From Paracoccaceae bacterium (GTDB lineage: Bacteria > Pseudomonadota > Alphaproteobacteria > Rhodobacterales > Rhodobacteraceae): a stretch of DNA of 64,000 bases. The position numbers were made by a program, and so were the translations under genes. This document shows positions 8,044 through 16,532 of this stretch, piece by piece (position 1 is the stretch's first letter; each line of letters starts with the position of its first letter). The stretch covers positions 36,155 through 100,154 of the forward strand of contig JANREX010000042.1 of NCBI GenBank assembly GCA_030758115.1, written 5' to 3'. The notes under the pieces were generated by a model. It was not told the origin of the DNA and did no database searches. It worked only from the letters and a program-made list of their open reading frames with translations.

Positions 8044-9498
8044 ATGAGCGAAGACCTGGGATTGTGGTTCGACCCGTCCAAATGCCTGATCGGGGGGGAA
8101 TGGGTGGCCCCGATCGGTGGGCAGTATCTGCCGCTGGAGAACCCATCGACCGGCGAGGTGATCGGCCAGATCGCGCGCGGCACCGGGGCAGATATCGACG
8201 CGGCGGTCGCCGCGGCAGAGGCGGCGCGCCATGGCCCATGGGGCCGGATGAGTGCGGCAGAGCGTGGCCGCATCCTGATGGCGCTGGGACGCATGGTGCT
8301 GGACCGTGTCGACGATCTGGCCCGGATCGAGGCGCTGGATGTGGGCAAGCCGCTGAAACAGGCCCGCGCCGATGCTGTGGCCTTGGCGCGCTATATGGAA
8401 TTCTACGGCGGGGCGGCGGACAAGCTGCATGGCGAAACCATCCCCTATCTGGACGGCTACACCGTCTACACCCTGCGCGAACCGCATGGGGTGACGGGGC
8501 ATATCGTGCCCTGGAACTATCCGATGCAGATCATCGGGCGGTCCGTGGGGGCGGCACTGGCGACAGGCAACGCCTGTGTGCTGAAACCGGCCGAAGATGC
8601 CTGCCTGACGGCGCTTGCCTTTGCCCAGATGGCCAAGGCGGCTGGCCTGCCCGATGGCGCGCTGAACGTGGTCCCCGGTCTGGGGTCCGAGGCGGGGGCA
8701 GCCCTGACCGCGCATCCCGGCGTGCATCACATCAGCTTTACGGGATCGGTCGGCACCGGCGTGATGGTGCAGGAGGCGGCGGCGAAAAACGTGATCCCCG
8801 TCACGCTGGAACTGGGGGGCAAATCCCCGCAGGTCGTGTTCGAGGATGCGGACATCCCCGCCGCCCTGCCGTTCCTGGTCAATGCGGGCATTCAGAACGC
8901 GGGCCAGACCTGCTCGGCCTCGTCGCGGATCCTGGTGCAGCGCGCGGTTTACGATCAGGTCGTGGAACGCATGGCCCTGCGCTATGACGCGCTGAAAGTG
9001 GGCCGCGCGATGGATGATCTGGACGTGGGGCCGCTGATCTCGGCCAAGCAGAAGAGCATCGTCAGCGGCTTCATCGCCAAGGGTGCTGATTTGCAGATCG
9101 CGGGGCAGGGCCAATTGATCAGCGCGCCGAATGGCGGGAACTACGTGCGCCCCACGCTCTTTGCCAACGTCAGCCCCGGCCATTGCCTGGCGCGGGATGA
9201 AATCTTTGGCCCCGTTCAGGTGGTCATCCCCTTCGAGGACGAGGAAGAGGCCGTGGCGATCGCCAATGGCACCGATTACGGCCTTGTCGCCAGCGTCTGG
9301 AGCCAGAATGGCGCGCGCCAGATGCGGATGGCGAAACGCATCCGCGCGGGGCAGATCTTCATCAACAACTATGGCGCGGGCGGCGGGGTGGAACTGCCCT
9401 TCGGCGGCATGGGCAAATCCGGTCATGGCCGCGAAAAGGGCTTTGAGGCGATGTATGGCTTCACCGTGCTGAAAACCGTCGCGGCCTTCCACGGCTGA
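8044..9498 (+). CDS. Aldehyde dehydrogenase family protein
   Basis: 484 residues, NAD(P)-dependent oxidation of an aldehyde to a carboxylate. Start at 8044, 8 bases after AGGAGG. The catalytic Cys290 (NAGQTCSASSR) and general base Glu256 (VTLELGGKSPQ) are present, as is the PWNYP coenzyme-site motif. The length is typical of betaine/aminobutyraldehyde-type enzymes, but the substrate is not evident. It is co-directional with the transporter genes, 13 bases after the ATPase stop. It therefore probably oxidises a breakdown product of the imported compound. Confidence 0.9.
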   Translation: MSEDLGLWFDPSKCLIGGEWVAPIGGQYLPLENPSTGEVIGQIARGTGADIDAAVAAAEAARHGPWGRMSAAERGRILMALGRMVLDRVDDLARIEALDVGKPLKQARADAVALARYMEFYGGAADKLHGETIPYLDGYTVYTLREPHGVTGHIVPWNYPMQIIGRSVGAALATGNACVLKPAEDACLTALAFAQMAKAAGLPDGALNVVPGLGSEAGAALTAHPGVHHISFTGSVGTGVMVQEAAAKNVIPVTLELGGKSPQVVFEDADIPAALPFLVNAGIQNAGQTCSASSRILVQRAVYDQVVERMALRYDALKVGRAMDDLDVGPLISAKQKSIVSGFIAKGADLQIAGQGQLISAPNGGNYVRPTLFANVSPGHCLARDEIFGPVQVVIPFEDEEEAVAIANGTDYGLVASVWSQNGARQMRMAKRIRAGQIFINNYGAGGGVELPFGGMGKSGHGREKGFEAMYGFTVLKTVAAFHG

Positions 9499-9529
9499 TA
9501 TCCAGACACAGAACCAAAGGAATGGAACC

Positions 9530-10273
9530 ATGAGACTGACAGGAAAGACGGCCATTGTCACAGGCGGCGCCAGCGGGTTTGGCGCGGGCATCGTGCGCAA
9601 ATTCGCAGCCGAAGGCGCGCGCGTGCTGGTCGTGGACATCAACGCCGATGGTGCGGCGGCCATGGCCGAGGAAGTGGGCAACGGCGCCCTCTCGATCGCA
9701 TGCAACGTGGCCGATGGGGCCAGCGTGGCCGCGATGGCCGCCTTTGCGATCAAGGAAATGGGCCAGGTCGATATCCTTGTGAACAACGCCGGCATCACGC
9801 ACCTGCCGAAACCGATGGAAGACGTGACCGAGGAGGAGTTCGACCGCGTCTTTGCCGTGAACTGCAAATCCGTCTACCTGACCGCGCGCGAACTGGTGCC
9901 GCATATGAAGGAAAAGGGTGGCGCGATCCTGAACGTGGCCTCGACCGCCGGCCTCAGCCCGCGCCCGCGCCTGAACTGGTATAACGCATCCAAAGGCTGG
10001 ATGATCACCGCGACCAAGACGATGGCGGTGGAACTGGCGCCCTCGCAGCTGCGCGTCAACGCAATCTGCCCGGTGGCGGGGGAAACGCCGCTGCTGGCCT
10101 CCTTCATGGGCGAGGATACACCCGAGATGCGGACGAAATTCCTGTCCACCATCCCGCTGGGCCGCTTTTCCACGCCCGAGGACATGGGCAATGCCGCCTG
10201 TTTCCTGTGCTCGGACGAGGCCAGCATGGTGACGGGCGTGGCCATGGAAGTGGACGGCGGCCGCTGCATCTGA
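9530..10273 (+). CDS. SDR-family oxidoreductase
   Basis: 247 residues, a classical short-chain dehydrogenase. It has the nucleotide-binding TGGASGFG (about 11-18), NNAG (85-88), and the catalytic Ser138, Tyr151 and Lys155 (YNASK). Asp36 at the end of the second strand suggests NAD preference. It ends with the usual VTGVAMEVDGGRCI segment. It is the last gene of the apparent transport/catabolic operon, 31 bases after the aldehyde dehydrogenase. The substrate is unknown; interconversion of an alcohol and a carbonyl in the same pathway is a reasonable inference. Confidence 0.88.
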   Translation: MRLTGKTAIVTGGASGFGAGIVRKFAAEGARVLVVDINADGAAAMAEEVGNGALSIACNVADGASVAAMAAFAIKEMGQVDILVNNAGITHLPKPMEDVTEEEFDRVFAVNCKSVYLTARELVPHMKEKGGAILNVASTAGLSPRPRLNWYNASKGWMITATKTMAVELAPSQLRVNAICPVAGETPLLASFMGEDTPEMRTKFLSTIPLGRFSTPEDMGNAACFLCSDEASMVTGVAMEVDGGRCI

Positions 10274-10289
10274 CGGGGGTGTCCCGCGT

Positions 10290-11249
10290 TCAGGCGCTGG
10301 CCATTTCCTCGCCATCCGTCTCGCGGCGGAAGGGCTGTGCGCTGCGCACCGCAACAACGGTCAGCCCGGAGACGGGCTGACCTGCATCCATCCGCAGGGT
10401 GGCCCGGCCCATCTGCGGCGCGCCGAACCCGGCCTGCATCAGCAGGCGCGCCACGTAGTCGGCCCCATGCGCATAGCGGCGCGACGGGCGCAGGCGCAGA
10501 TCACCCTCGTCCTCGGGCAATTCCTCCAGCGTGAAGGCCAGAATGCCGCCGGGGGTCAGGCTTGCCGCAGACCAACCCACGATCTGCTCCAACGCGCCCA
10601 CGTAGATGAACACATCGGCAGCCAGGATCAGGTCGAAACATTCACCGTTCAGGTCCAGCCGTGACAGGTCACGCTTTTCCAGGGCATCGTAGACACCCTT
10701 TGCGCTGGCCTGTGCCAGCATCCCGGCAGAAATGTCGTAGCCTTCCAGCCAACCCGCATGCGGGCGGATCGCCTCGCCCATCAGGCCCGTGCCGCAGCCC
10801 AGATCCAGAACGCGGTCGAACCGTGTCCGCCCCGCCAGAAGCAGCGCCTCGCGGATCTGCGCCGGCCCCTGGTAGCCAAGCTGATCCACCAGCGAGGCCT
10901 CGAACCGGTCCGCATATTGATCGAACAGGGTTTCCACGAAAGCGGCCGGCATCGATTCGGCCACGGGAACGCATCGTGCAAGATCAAGCCTGAGCCCCGC
11001 GCCAAGCCTGTCCTGCGGGTCGATCCGGATAACCCTGCGCCAGCTGTCATGCGCGCCCTCGGTCTCGCCATGGGCCTCCTGCCATTCGGCAAGGCGGAAC
11101 CACCCCGCGGCCCAGTCCGGCACCAAAGCCAGCGCCTGCTGCATGAGGTCGATCGCGGCGGGCAGATCCCCCGAAGCGGCCAGCGCCTGCGCGTAATCCG
11201 CACGGCGGTCGGCGATCAGATCGCCCGAGGAAAAAACGAATGCTGTCAT
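10290..11249 (-). CDS. TPR-containing class I SAM-dependent methyltransferase
   Basis: 319 residues starting at 11249 (MTAFVFSSGD). The frame stays open far upstream, but that part is antisense to the MFS gene. The N-terminal ~90 residues look like TPR helices (AQALAASGDLPAAIDLMQQAL). The C-terminal methyltransferase domain has motif I LDLGCGTGLMG and the acidic strand of motif II near EGYDISAGML. The acceptor substrate is unknown. It is convergent with the SDR gene (16-base gap) and divergent from the MFS gene. TPR-methyltransferase fusions of this kind are common in alphaproteobacteria and generally uncharacterised. Confidence 0.8.
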   Translation of the reverse strand: MTAFVFSSGDLIADRRADYAQALAASGDLPAAIDLMQQALALVPDWAAGWFRLAEWQEAHGETEGAHDSWRRVIRIDPQDRLGAGLRLDLARCVPVAESMPAAFVETLFDQYADRFEASLVDQLGYQGPAQIREALLLAGRTRFDRVLDLGCGTGLMGEAIRPHAGWLEGYDISAGMLAQASAKGVYDALEKRDLSRLDLNGECFDLILAADVFIYVGALEQIVGWSAASLTPGGILAFTLEELPEDEGDLRLRPSRRYAHGADYVARLLMQAGFGAPQMGRATLRMDAGQPVSGLTVVAVRSAQPFRRETDGEEMASA

Positions 11250-11477
11250 CGGATGGCGGCGGCGAACCCCTGTCCCGGTGCCTGTCAGCCGGGATCGCGC
11301 TGAGATGAGCCTGCGCGCTGTCGCAGTCAAGTGGGCAGAGCGATCAAATTGCGTGGGGATGCGTCGGGCAGCCGGTTGGACGGGGCGCGAAAGTTGTCCG
11401 GAAAACTTGTCTTTTCGTGCCTTGCACATTTTTTGGGCGCATGGCACCCAAGGCGCGGTTCCGGGGGAGGAAATCCG

Positions 11478-12656
11478 ATGCGTCTTGGTCTGGTCCTGCT
11501 CTGTGCGGGCTATATCCTCAGTCAGTTCTTCCGGGCCTTTCTTGCCGTGCTGACGCGCGTGCTGGAACAGGATGTCGGCGCCGGCCCCGAGGACCTGGCC
11601 TTTGCCTCGGGCCTGTGGTTCCTGACCTTCGCGGCGGCGCAGATCCCCGTAGGCGCGGCGCTCGACCGGATCGGTCCCCGGCGCACGGCTGCGGTGATCC
11701 TGGCCATCGGCGGTGGTGGCGGGGCCGCGTTTTTCGCCATGGCAACGACGCCCATGCATATCTGGATCGCGATGGGATTGATCGGGATCGGCTGCTCGCC
11801 CGTGCTGATGGCATCCTACTTCATCTTCGCGCGGATGTATCCGGCCGCCATGTTCGCCACGCTGGGCGCGGTGATGATCGGCGTCGGATCGCTGGGCAAT
11901 CTGGCCGGATCGGCCCCCCTGGCCTGGGCCATCGGCGCCTTCGGCTGGCGCGAGACGATCTGGGGCCTGTCGGCGCTGTCGCTGATCCTTGCCGTCGGTA
12001 TCTGGCTGACGGTGCAGGACCCGCCACGGATCATCAGCGAGACGAAGGGCTCGGTCCTCGATATCCTGCGGATGCCCGCGCTCTGGGTGGTCTTCCCGCT
12101 GCTGATGGTGAACTATGCCCCCGCCGCAGGTCTGCGCGGTCTGTGGGTCGGGCCCTACCTGACCGATGTGCATGGCGCGACCGAGACCGGAATCGGCATG
12201 GCCACGCTGGCCATGGGGCTGGCCATGATCGCGGGGGCGTTTCTCTACGGGCCGCTGGATCGCATTTTCGGCACCCGCAAATGGGTGATTTTCGGCGGCA
12301 ACGCCCTGTCCTGTGCGGCGTTGTTCATGCTGGCGCTCTGGCCGCAGCCGGGGTTCGTGACGGCTGTCATCCTGTTCGCGGTGGTGGGGTTTTTCGGCAT
12401 GTCCTATCCGCTCATCATGGCGCATGGGCGCAGCTTCGTGCCGCCGCACCTCGCGGGGCGCGGCATCACGCTGATGAACCTTGTCAGCATCGGCGGCGTT
12501 GGGGTGATGCAGGTCGCGACCGGGCCGCTTTACCGGGCGGTAGCGGACCCTGCGGCCCCGGCGGCGCAGCCCTATTCCGTGCTTTTCGGGTTTTTTGCGG
12601 CTCTTATCCTGATCGGGCTCGTGGTCTATCTGTTCAGCCGTGACAGGCTGGATTGA
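11478..12656 (+). CDS. MFS transporter
   Basis: 392 residues, about 12 transmembrane helices. Start at 11478, 8 bases after GGGAGGAA; an earlier in-frame ATG at 11331 would add a charged leader lacking membrane character. The A-motif region between helices 2 and 3 reads GAALDRIGPRR. The substrate is not evident. The 228-base upstream gap is shared with the divergent methyltransferase and contains a weak AAGTT-N8-AACTT repeat (11391-11408) but no clear operator. Confidence 0.82.
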   Translation: MRLGLVLLCAGYILSQFFRAFLAVLTRVLEQDVGAGPEDLAFASGLWFLTFAAAQIPVGAALDRIGPRRTAAVILAIGGGGGAAFFAMATTPMHIWIAMGLIGIGCSPVLMASYFIFARMYPAAMFATLGAVMIGVGSLGNLAGSAPLAWAIGAFGWRETIWGLSALSLILAVGIWLTVQDPPRIISETKGSVLDILRMPALWVVFPLLMVNYAPAAGLRGLWVGPYLTDVHGATETGIGMATLAMGLAMIAGAFLYGPLDRIFGTRKWVIFGGNALSCAALFMLALWPQPGFVTAVILFAVVGFFGMSYPLIMAHGRSFVPPHLAGRGITLMNLVSIGGVGVMQVATGPLYRAVADPAAPAAQPYSVLFGFFAALILIGLVVYLFSRDRLD

Positions 12657-12750
12657 GCGGTGCCAAACCTCTGGAAAAAGGCGAATTCGCTTTAATTCCG
12701 TGGAAAGCTGCGATATGAGCGCGGCGTTCTGAACAAAGGAGTTGTCCCAG

Positions 12751-13773
12751 ATGGGCTACAAGGTTGCCGTCGTCGGTGCCACGGGGAACGTGGGCCGTGA
12801 AATGCTGAACATCCTGGCCGAGCGCCAGTTTCCCGTGGATGAGATCGTGGCCCTGGCCAGCCGCAAATCCCTGGGCACCGAAATCAGCTTTGGCGACACC
12901 ACCCTCAAGACCAAGGACCTCGATACCTTCGATTTCACCGGCTGGGACATCGCCCTGTTCGCCGTGGGATCGGACGCCACCAAGATCTATGCGCCCAAGG
13001 CCGCGGCTGTGGGGTGCATCGTGATCGACAACTCGTCGCTCTATCGCTACGACCCGGACGTTCCATTGATCGTGCCCGAGGTCAACGCCGACGCGATCCA
13101 CGGCTATTCCAAGAAGAACATCATCGCCAACCCCAACTGCTCGACCGCGCAGATGGTTGTCGCGCTCAAGCCGCTGCATGACCGCGCGCGGATCAAGCGG
13201 GTGGTGGTCTCGACCTATCAGTCCGTGTCTGGCGCGGGCAAGGAAGGCATTGACGAACTCTGGGATCAGACGAAAAGCATCTACAACCCCACCGACAACA
13301 AGCCGCCGCGCAAGTTCACCAAGCAGATCGCCTTCAACGTGATTCCGCATATCGACGTCTTCCTCGAGGATGGATCGACCAAGGAAGAATGGAAAATGGT
13401 GGCCGAGACCAAGAAGATCCTCGATCCCAAGATCAAGGTCACGGCAACCTGTGTGCGCGTGCCCGTCTTCGTGGGTCATTCGGAATCCATCAACATCGAG
13501 TTCGAAGATCACCTGGACGAGGCCGAAGCCCGCGACATCCTGCGCGAATCGCCCGGCATCATGGTGATCGACAAGCGCGAGAACGGTGGCTACGTGACAC
13601 CGATCGAATGCGTCGGCGATTACGCCACCTTCATCAGCCGTATCCGTCAGGACAGCACGATCGACAACGGCATCAACCTGTGGTGCGTGTCCGACAACCT
13701 GCGCAAGGGGGCTGCCCTGAACGCGGTGCAGATCGCCGAAGTCCTGGGCCAGCGGGTTCTGAAAAAGGGCTGA
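12751..13773 (+). CDS. asd: Aspartate-semialdehyde dehydrogenase
   Basis: 340 residues. Reduces L-aspartyl phosphate to aspartate semialdehyde, the branch point to lysine/diaminopimelate, methionine and threonine. ATG at 12751 follows AAGGAG by 9 bases; a TTG at 12742 is possible but too close to that site. It has the NADP-binding GATGNVGREML, the catalytic Cys130 (ANPNCSTAQ) and a substrate-binding region around YQSVSGAGKEG. It is monocistronic, with a strong intrinsic terminator directly after it. Length is standard. Confidence 0.95.
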   Translation: MGYKVAVVGATGNVGREMLNILAERQFPVDEIVALASRKSLGTEISFGDTTLKTKDLDTFDFTGWDIALFAVGSDATKIYAPKAAAVGCIVIDNSSLYRYDPDVPLIVPEVNADAIHGYSKKNIIANPNCSTAQMVVALKPLHDRARIKRVVVSTYQSVSGAGKEGIDELWDQTKSIYNPTDNKPPRKFTKQIAFNVIPHIDVFLEDGSTKEEWKMVAETKKILDPKIKVTATCVRVPVFVGHSESINIEFEDHLDEAEARDILRESPGIMVIDKRENGGYVTPIECVGDYATFISRIRQDSTIDNGINLWCVSDNLRKGAALNAVQIAEVLGQRVLKKG

Positions 13774-13800
13774 TCGGCCCGGTTTCGGCAATACGACACG

Positions 13801-13844
13801 AAACCCCCGGTGCAACCGACCTGCACCGGGGGTTTTGCTTTTCG
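13801..13844 (+). terminator. Rho-independent terminator of asd
   Basis: AAACCCCCGGTGCA (13801-13814) pairs perfectly with TGCACCGGGGGTTT (13822-13835) across a 7-base loop. The stem is followed by the T-rich stretch TTTTGCTTTT. It lies 28 bases after the asd stop, before the convergent sbtB-like gene, and could stop transcription from both sides. Confidence 0.9.
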
Positions 13845-13862
13845 AGGGACATCGCCCGGGTC

Positions 13863-14171
13863 TTAGAAACGTTCCGCCCGCAACACATCGCAATCGGTGA
13901 CGCAGACCACACCGATATGACGGTCGACCACGCCGAAGGCCGCATCCAGCAGCGTGTCCAGACGATCGGGGCGGATGATGCAGACGACCTGCACCATGCC
14001 TGACCGCCCTACCTGTCCCTCGCGCGTCCAGTCGCCGGATCGGCCCGATCCGCCCAGCACCGGCAGGATCGTGTAACCGGTGACGCCCGCGCCCTGCAGC
14101 GCGCCGGTCAGCCGGTTCTGCATCACGGCTTCGATGGTGATCTCGACGCGTTTGGCCTTGTGGGTCTGCAT
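13863..14171 (-). CDS. sbtB: SbtB-like PII-family regulator
   Basis: 102 residues with a PII-like ferredoxin fold: ITIEAVMQNRLTGALQGAGVTGYTILPVLGGSG, then a T-loop-like segment and VQVVCIIRPDRLDTLLDAAFGVV. It lies 3 bases downstream of the sbtA-like gene. SbtB proteins bind adenine nucleotides and inhibit the SbtA bicarbonate transporter at the membrane. The cyanobacterial C-terminal CGPEGC redox motif is absent; the chain ends CDVLRAERF. The assignment rests on fold pattern and context. Confidence 0.82.
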   Translation of the reverse strand: MQTHKAKRVEITIEAVMQNRLTGALQGAGVTGYTILPVLGGSGRSGDWTREGQVGRSGMVQVVCIIRPDRLDTLLDAAFGVVDRHIGVVCVTDCDVLRAERF

Positions 14172-14174
14172 GTC

Positions 14175-15152
14175 TCAGCCTCCGGTAAGGGCCACGGCCG
14201 CCGCCATGTAAAGCGGAATGCCAAGGGTCAGGTTGAACGGAAATGTCACGCCAAGTGACAGGGTAAGGTAGATCGACGGGTTCGCCTCGGGCAGGGCCAC
14301 GCGCATGGCCGCCGGGACCGCGATATAGCTGGCCGAGGCGCTGAGGACCGCCATCAGCGTGACGCCCCCCGTGGACAGGCCCAGAAGCAGCCCCGCCGCC
14401 AGCCCGAAGCCTGCGCCGATCACGGGCATCATCACCCCGAAGGCCAGCGCACCCGCACCCAGAACATGCCGCCCGCCGCGCAACCCGCGCCCTGCGACCA
14501 GCCCCATGTCCAGCAGGAAAAGGCACAGCACGCCCTTGAAAGGGGCCACGATGAAACTGTCGATCTGCGCCAGCCCGGCAGGCCCGGTGATCCATCCGAT
14601 CAGGAAGGACCCGATCAGCAGCACGATGGATCCATTCAGCAGGATCTCGTGCCAGAGCCCCGCCTCCATCTTGCGCCCGCCCGATCCGCGCGCCACCAGC
14701 CAGAGCGCGGACAGGATGGCCGGTGCCTCCATCGCGGCGGCAACGGCGACCATGTAGCCTTCATAGGCGATGCCGCGGCCCTCAAGGACCGAGGAGGCTG
14801 CAACGAAAGTCACGATCGAGATCGAGCCGTAATGCGCCGCCACCGCCGCGGCATCGGTGCGCGACAGGTTCGACATCGCCCTGAGCAGCGCAAAGGCGAC
14901 CAGCGGCAGCATCGCCGACAGGACCACCCCCGCCAGCAGCGACAGGCCCAGCGTGACATCGATCCCATGCGAGGCGACAGCGACCCCGCCCTTGAAGCCG
15001 ATGGCGAACAGAAGATAGATCGACATGCCCTTGGCGACGGCCTCGGGGACGGTCAGGTCTGACCGGGCAAGGGCTGCGAACAGACCCAGCGCGAAGCTCA
15101 GAACGATGGGCGAGATGAGATTGGCGCCCGCCAGTGCAAGAATGCCGTCCAT
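14175..15152 (-). CDS. sbtA: SbtA-type sodium-dependent bicarbonate transporter
   Basis: 325 residues, about ten transmembrane helices in two inverted halves, matching the Sbt_1 (formerly DUF897) family. Start at 15152 (MDGILALAGANLISP), the usual SbtA N-terminus; a GTG ten codons upstream is in frame but less likely. Conserved stretches include FAIGFKGGVAV and the serine-rich LSASASYIAVPAAMR. SbtA imports bicarbonate with sodium. It is flanked by a carbonic anhydrase and an SbtB-like gene on the same strand, which gives the assignment strong support. Whether the cell fixes CO2 or only feeds carboxylases cannot be told from the window. Confidence 0.88.
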   Translation of the reverse strand: MDGILALAGANLISPIVLSFALGLFAALARSDLTVPEAVAKGMSIYLLFAIGFKGGVAVASHGIDVTLGLSLLAGVVLSAMLPLVAFALLRAMSNLSRTDAAAVAAHYGSISIVTFVAASSVLEGRGIAYEGYMVAVAAAMEAPAILSALWLVARGSGGRKMEAGLWHEILLNGSIVLLIGSFLIGWITGPAGLAQIDSFIVAPFKGVLCLFLLDMGLVAGRGLRGGRHVLGAGALAFGVMMPVIGAGFGLAAGLLLGLSTGGVTLMAVLSASASYIAVPAAMRVALPEANPSIYLTLSLGVTFPFNLTLGIPLYMAAAVALTGG

Positions 15153-15206
15153 GTCCTGTGGTATTCTCCCTTGAAAAAACACGTGACCCTGACGGATCGC
15201 AAACCG

Positions 15207-15857
15207 TCAGACAGGCTGGAATGCCCCCTTGGCCGGATCGAAATATTCCAGCGATCCCTCGCCGATATCGGTCCAGAGTCCATGCACCGACAATCTGCCG
15301 CCCTGCACCTCTTCCGCGACCAGCGGGAAGGTCATCAGGTTGTCCAGCGATACCAGCACCGCCTTCTTTTCCAGCGCACGCAATTGATCGACCGGATCGG
15401 CCATGTCCTTGACCTGCTCGTAGCCGGGACGAAGGATGTCCATCCATCGGCCGACGAAGCTGCTTTTCTCTTCCAGTTCGGGGGCGTGGCCGGTGCACAT
15501 GTCAAGGCAACCCTTGACCCCCCCGCAGGAGGAATGGCCCAGCACGATCAGATGCGCGACCTTGAGCACGCTCACCGCATATTCCACCGCGGCCGAGGTG
15601 CCATGCGCCTCGCCATCGGGTTCGTATTTCGGGATCAGGTTGGCGATATTGCGATGGATGAAGAATTCGCCCTGGTCCGCCCCGAAGATCGAGGTCACAT
15701 GCACCCGGCTGTCACAGCAGGAAATCACCATGGCGCGAGGGTGTTGCCCGACTTCCGCAAGACGCCGATACCAGCTCTGGTTCTCGGCATAGGAGGTGGC
15801 CTTCCACCCTTGGTACCGCTGGATCAGATAGCCCGGCAAGGGTTTGGCGTGGTTCAT
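15207..15857 (-). CDS. Beta-class carbonic anhydrase
   Basis: 216 residues. Interconverts CO2 and bicarbonate. The zinc ligands are Cys47, His108 and Cys111 (GHSSCGG), with the Asp49/Arg51 dyad (CCDSR). HRNIAN is also typical. The start at 15857 (MNHAKPLPGY) is preferred; the frame is open upstream to 16043 without family similarity and runs into the divergent gene. It is the first gene of the operon with sbtA (54-base gap) and sbtB, placing CO2 hydration and bicarbonate uptake under one promoter. Confidence 0.93.
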   Translation of the reverse strand: MNHAKPLPGYLIQRYQGWKATSYAENQSWYRRLAEVGQHPRAMVISCCDSRVHVTSIFGADQGEFFIHRNIANLIPKYEPDGEAHGTSAAVEYAVSVLKVAHLIVLGHSSCGGVKGCLDMCTGHAPELEEKSSFVGRWMDILRPGYEQVKDMADPVDQLRALEKKAVLVSLDNLMTFPLVAEEVQGGRLSVHGLWTDIGEGSLEYFDPAKGAFQPV

Positions 15858-16035
15858 CGCATGATCCCCGTTCTGGTTCCCGTGTCGCGCGCGGCTTCGG
15901 GGCGTCTGGGTGGCCCTCTTAGAGCGTATTGTCCGACAATTCGAGAGAAAACAAGGCCCAGGCGCAACCTTTTGGGAACCTCTCGATGCGCATGTCACTC
16001 GGATGCCGTGGGGGCGTGAGATCAAGGGTGACGTC

Positions 16036-16416
16036 TTGAACAAGGTGACAATGCTGGTGCAGGACGAGGACGTTCTGCTGGACCCCGATCGACTGGGGAC
16101 ACTTTACGCCCAACTGGGCGAGGCTGCGGCGGAAGACGTGATCTGCCGCGCGATGGAGGAGATGGCCATACGCCTGACCTGCGCAGAGCGGATGTATCGT
16201 GAGGATCAGATCACAGGCCTGCGCAAGACCGTGCGGTGCCTGGCGGCAATTGCCGACCAGGTCGGGATGCATGGGCTGGCGCGCGTCGCGCGCGATGTGG
16301 CGCACTGCATCGACGGGTCCGATCACAACGGCTTGGCGGCGACATTTGCGCGCCTGCTGCGTATCGGCGAGCGGTCTCTGACAGCGATCTGGGACCTGCA
16401 GGACCTGTCCGGCTGA
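16036..16416 (+). CDS. Conserved protein of unknown function, helical
   Basis: About 126 residues if translation begins at TTG 16036 (MNKVTMLVQDEDVLLDPDR), 5 bases after AAGGGTG. The frame is open from 15910, but the upstream part is basic and unlike a protein N-terminus; ATG 16051 is another option. The sequence is mostly helical (YAQLGEAAAEDVICRAMEEMAIRL, in two parts, then LRKTVRCLAAIADQVGMHGLARVARDV). The helical pattern loosely recalls histidine-phosphotransfer domains, but no HxxKG motif is present. It is divergent from the carbonic anhydrase gene. The function is unknown. Confidence 0.65.
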   Translation: MNKVTMLVQDEDVLLDPDRLGTLYAQLGEAAAEDVICRAMEEMAIRLTCAERMYREDQITGLRKTVRCLAAIADQVGMHGLARVARDVAHCIDGSDHNGLAATFARLLRIGERSLTAIWDLQDLSG

Positions 16417-16532
16417 TCTGCGCCCCTCTTGCGGTTGCAGGCAGGGCCGCTAGGGTGCGGGCAAGGCCCTTTGCGGTGCTCTGATCGCAGCGCCGGGCCC
16501 TTGTCATCACACACCGTCCGAAAGGCCCGCCC

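Noticed and set aside
11391..11408. AAGTT-N8-AACTT before the MFS gene as an operator
   Set aside because: Arms are only 5 bases and AT-rich; such repeats arise by chance, and nothing else supports it.
10290..12449. A 719-residue minus-strand frame resembling a large fusion upstream of the methyltransferase
   Set aside because: Only the last 319 residues show protein-family features. The upstream part is antisense to the MFS gene. The start at 11249 is supported instead.
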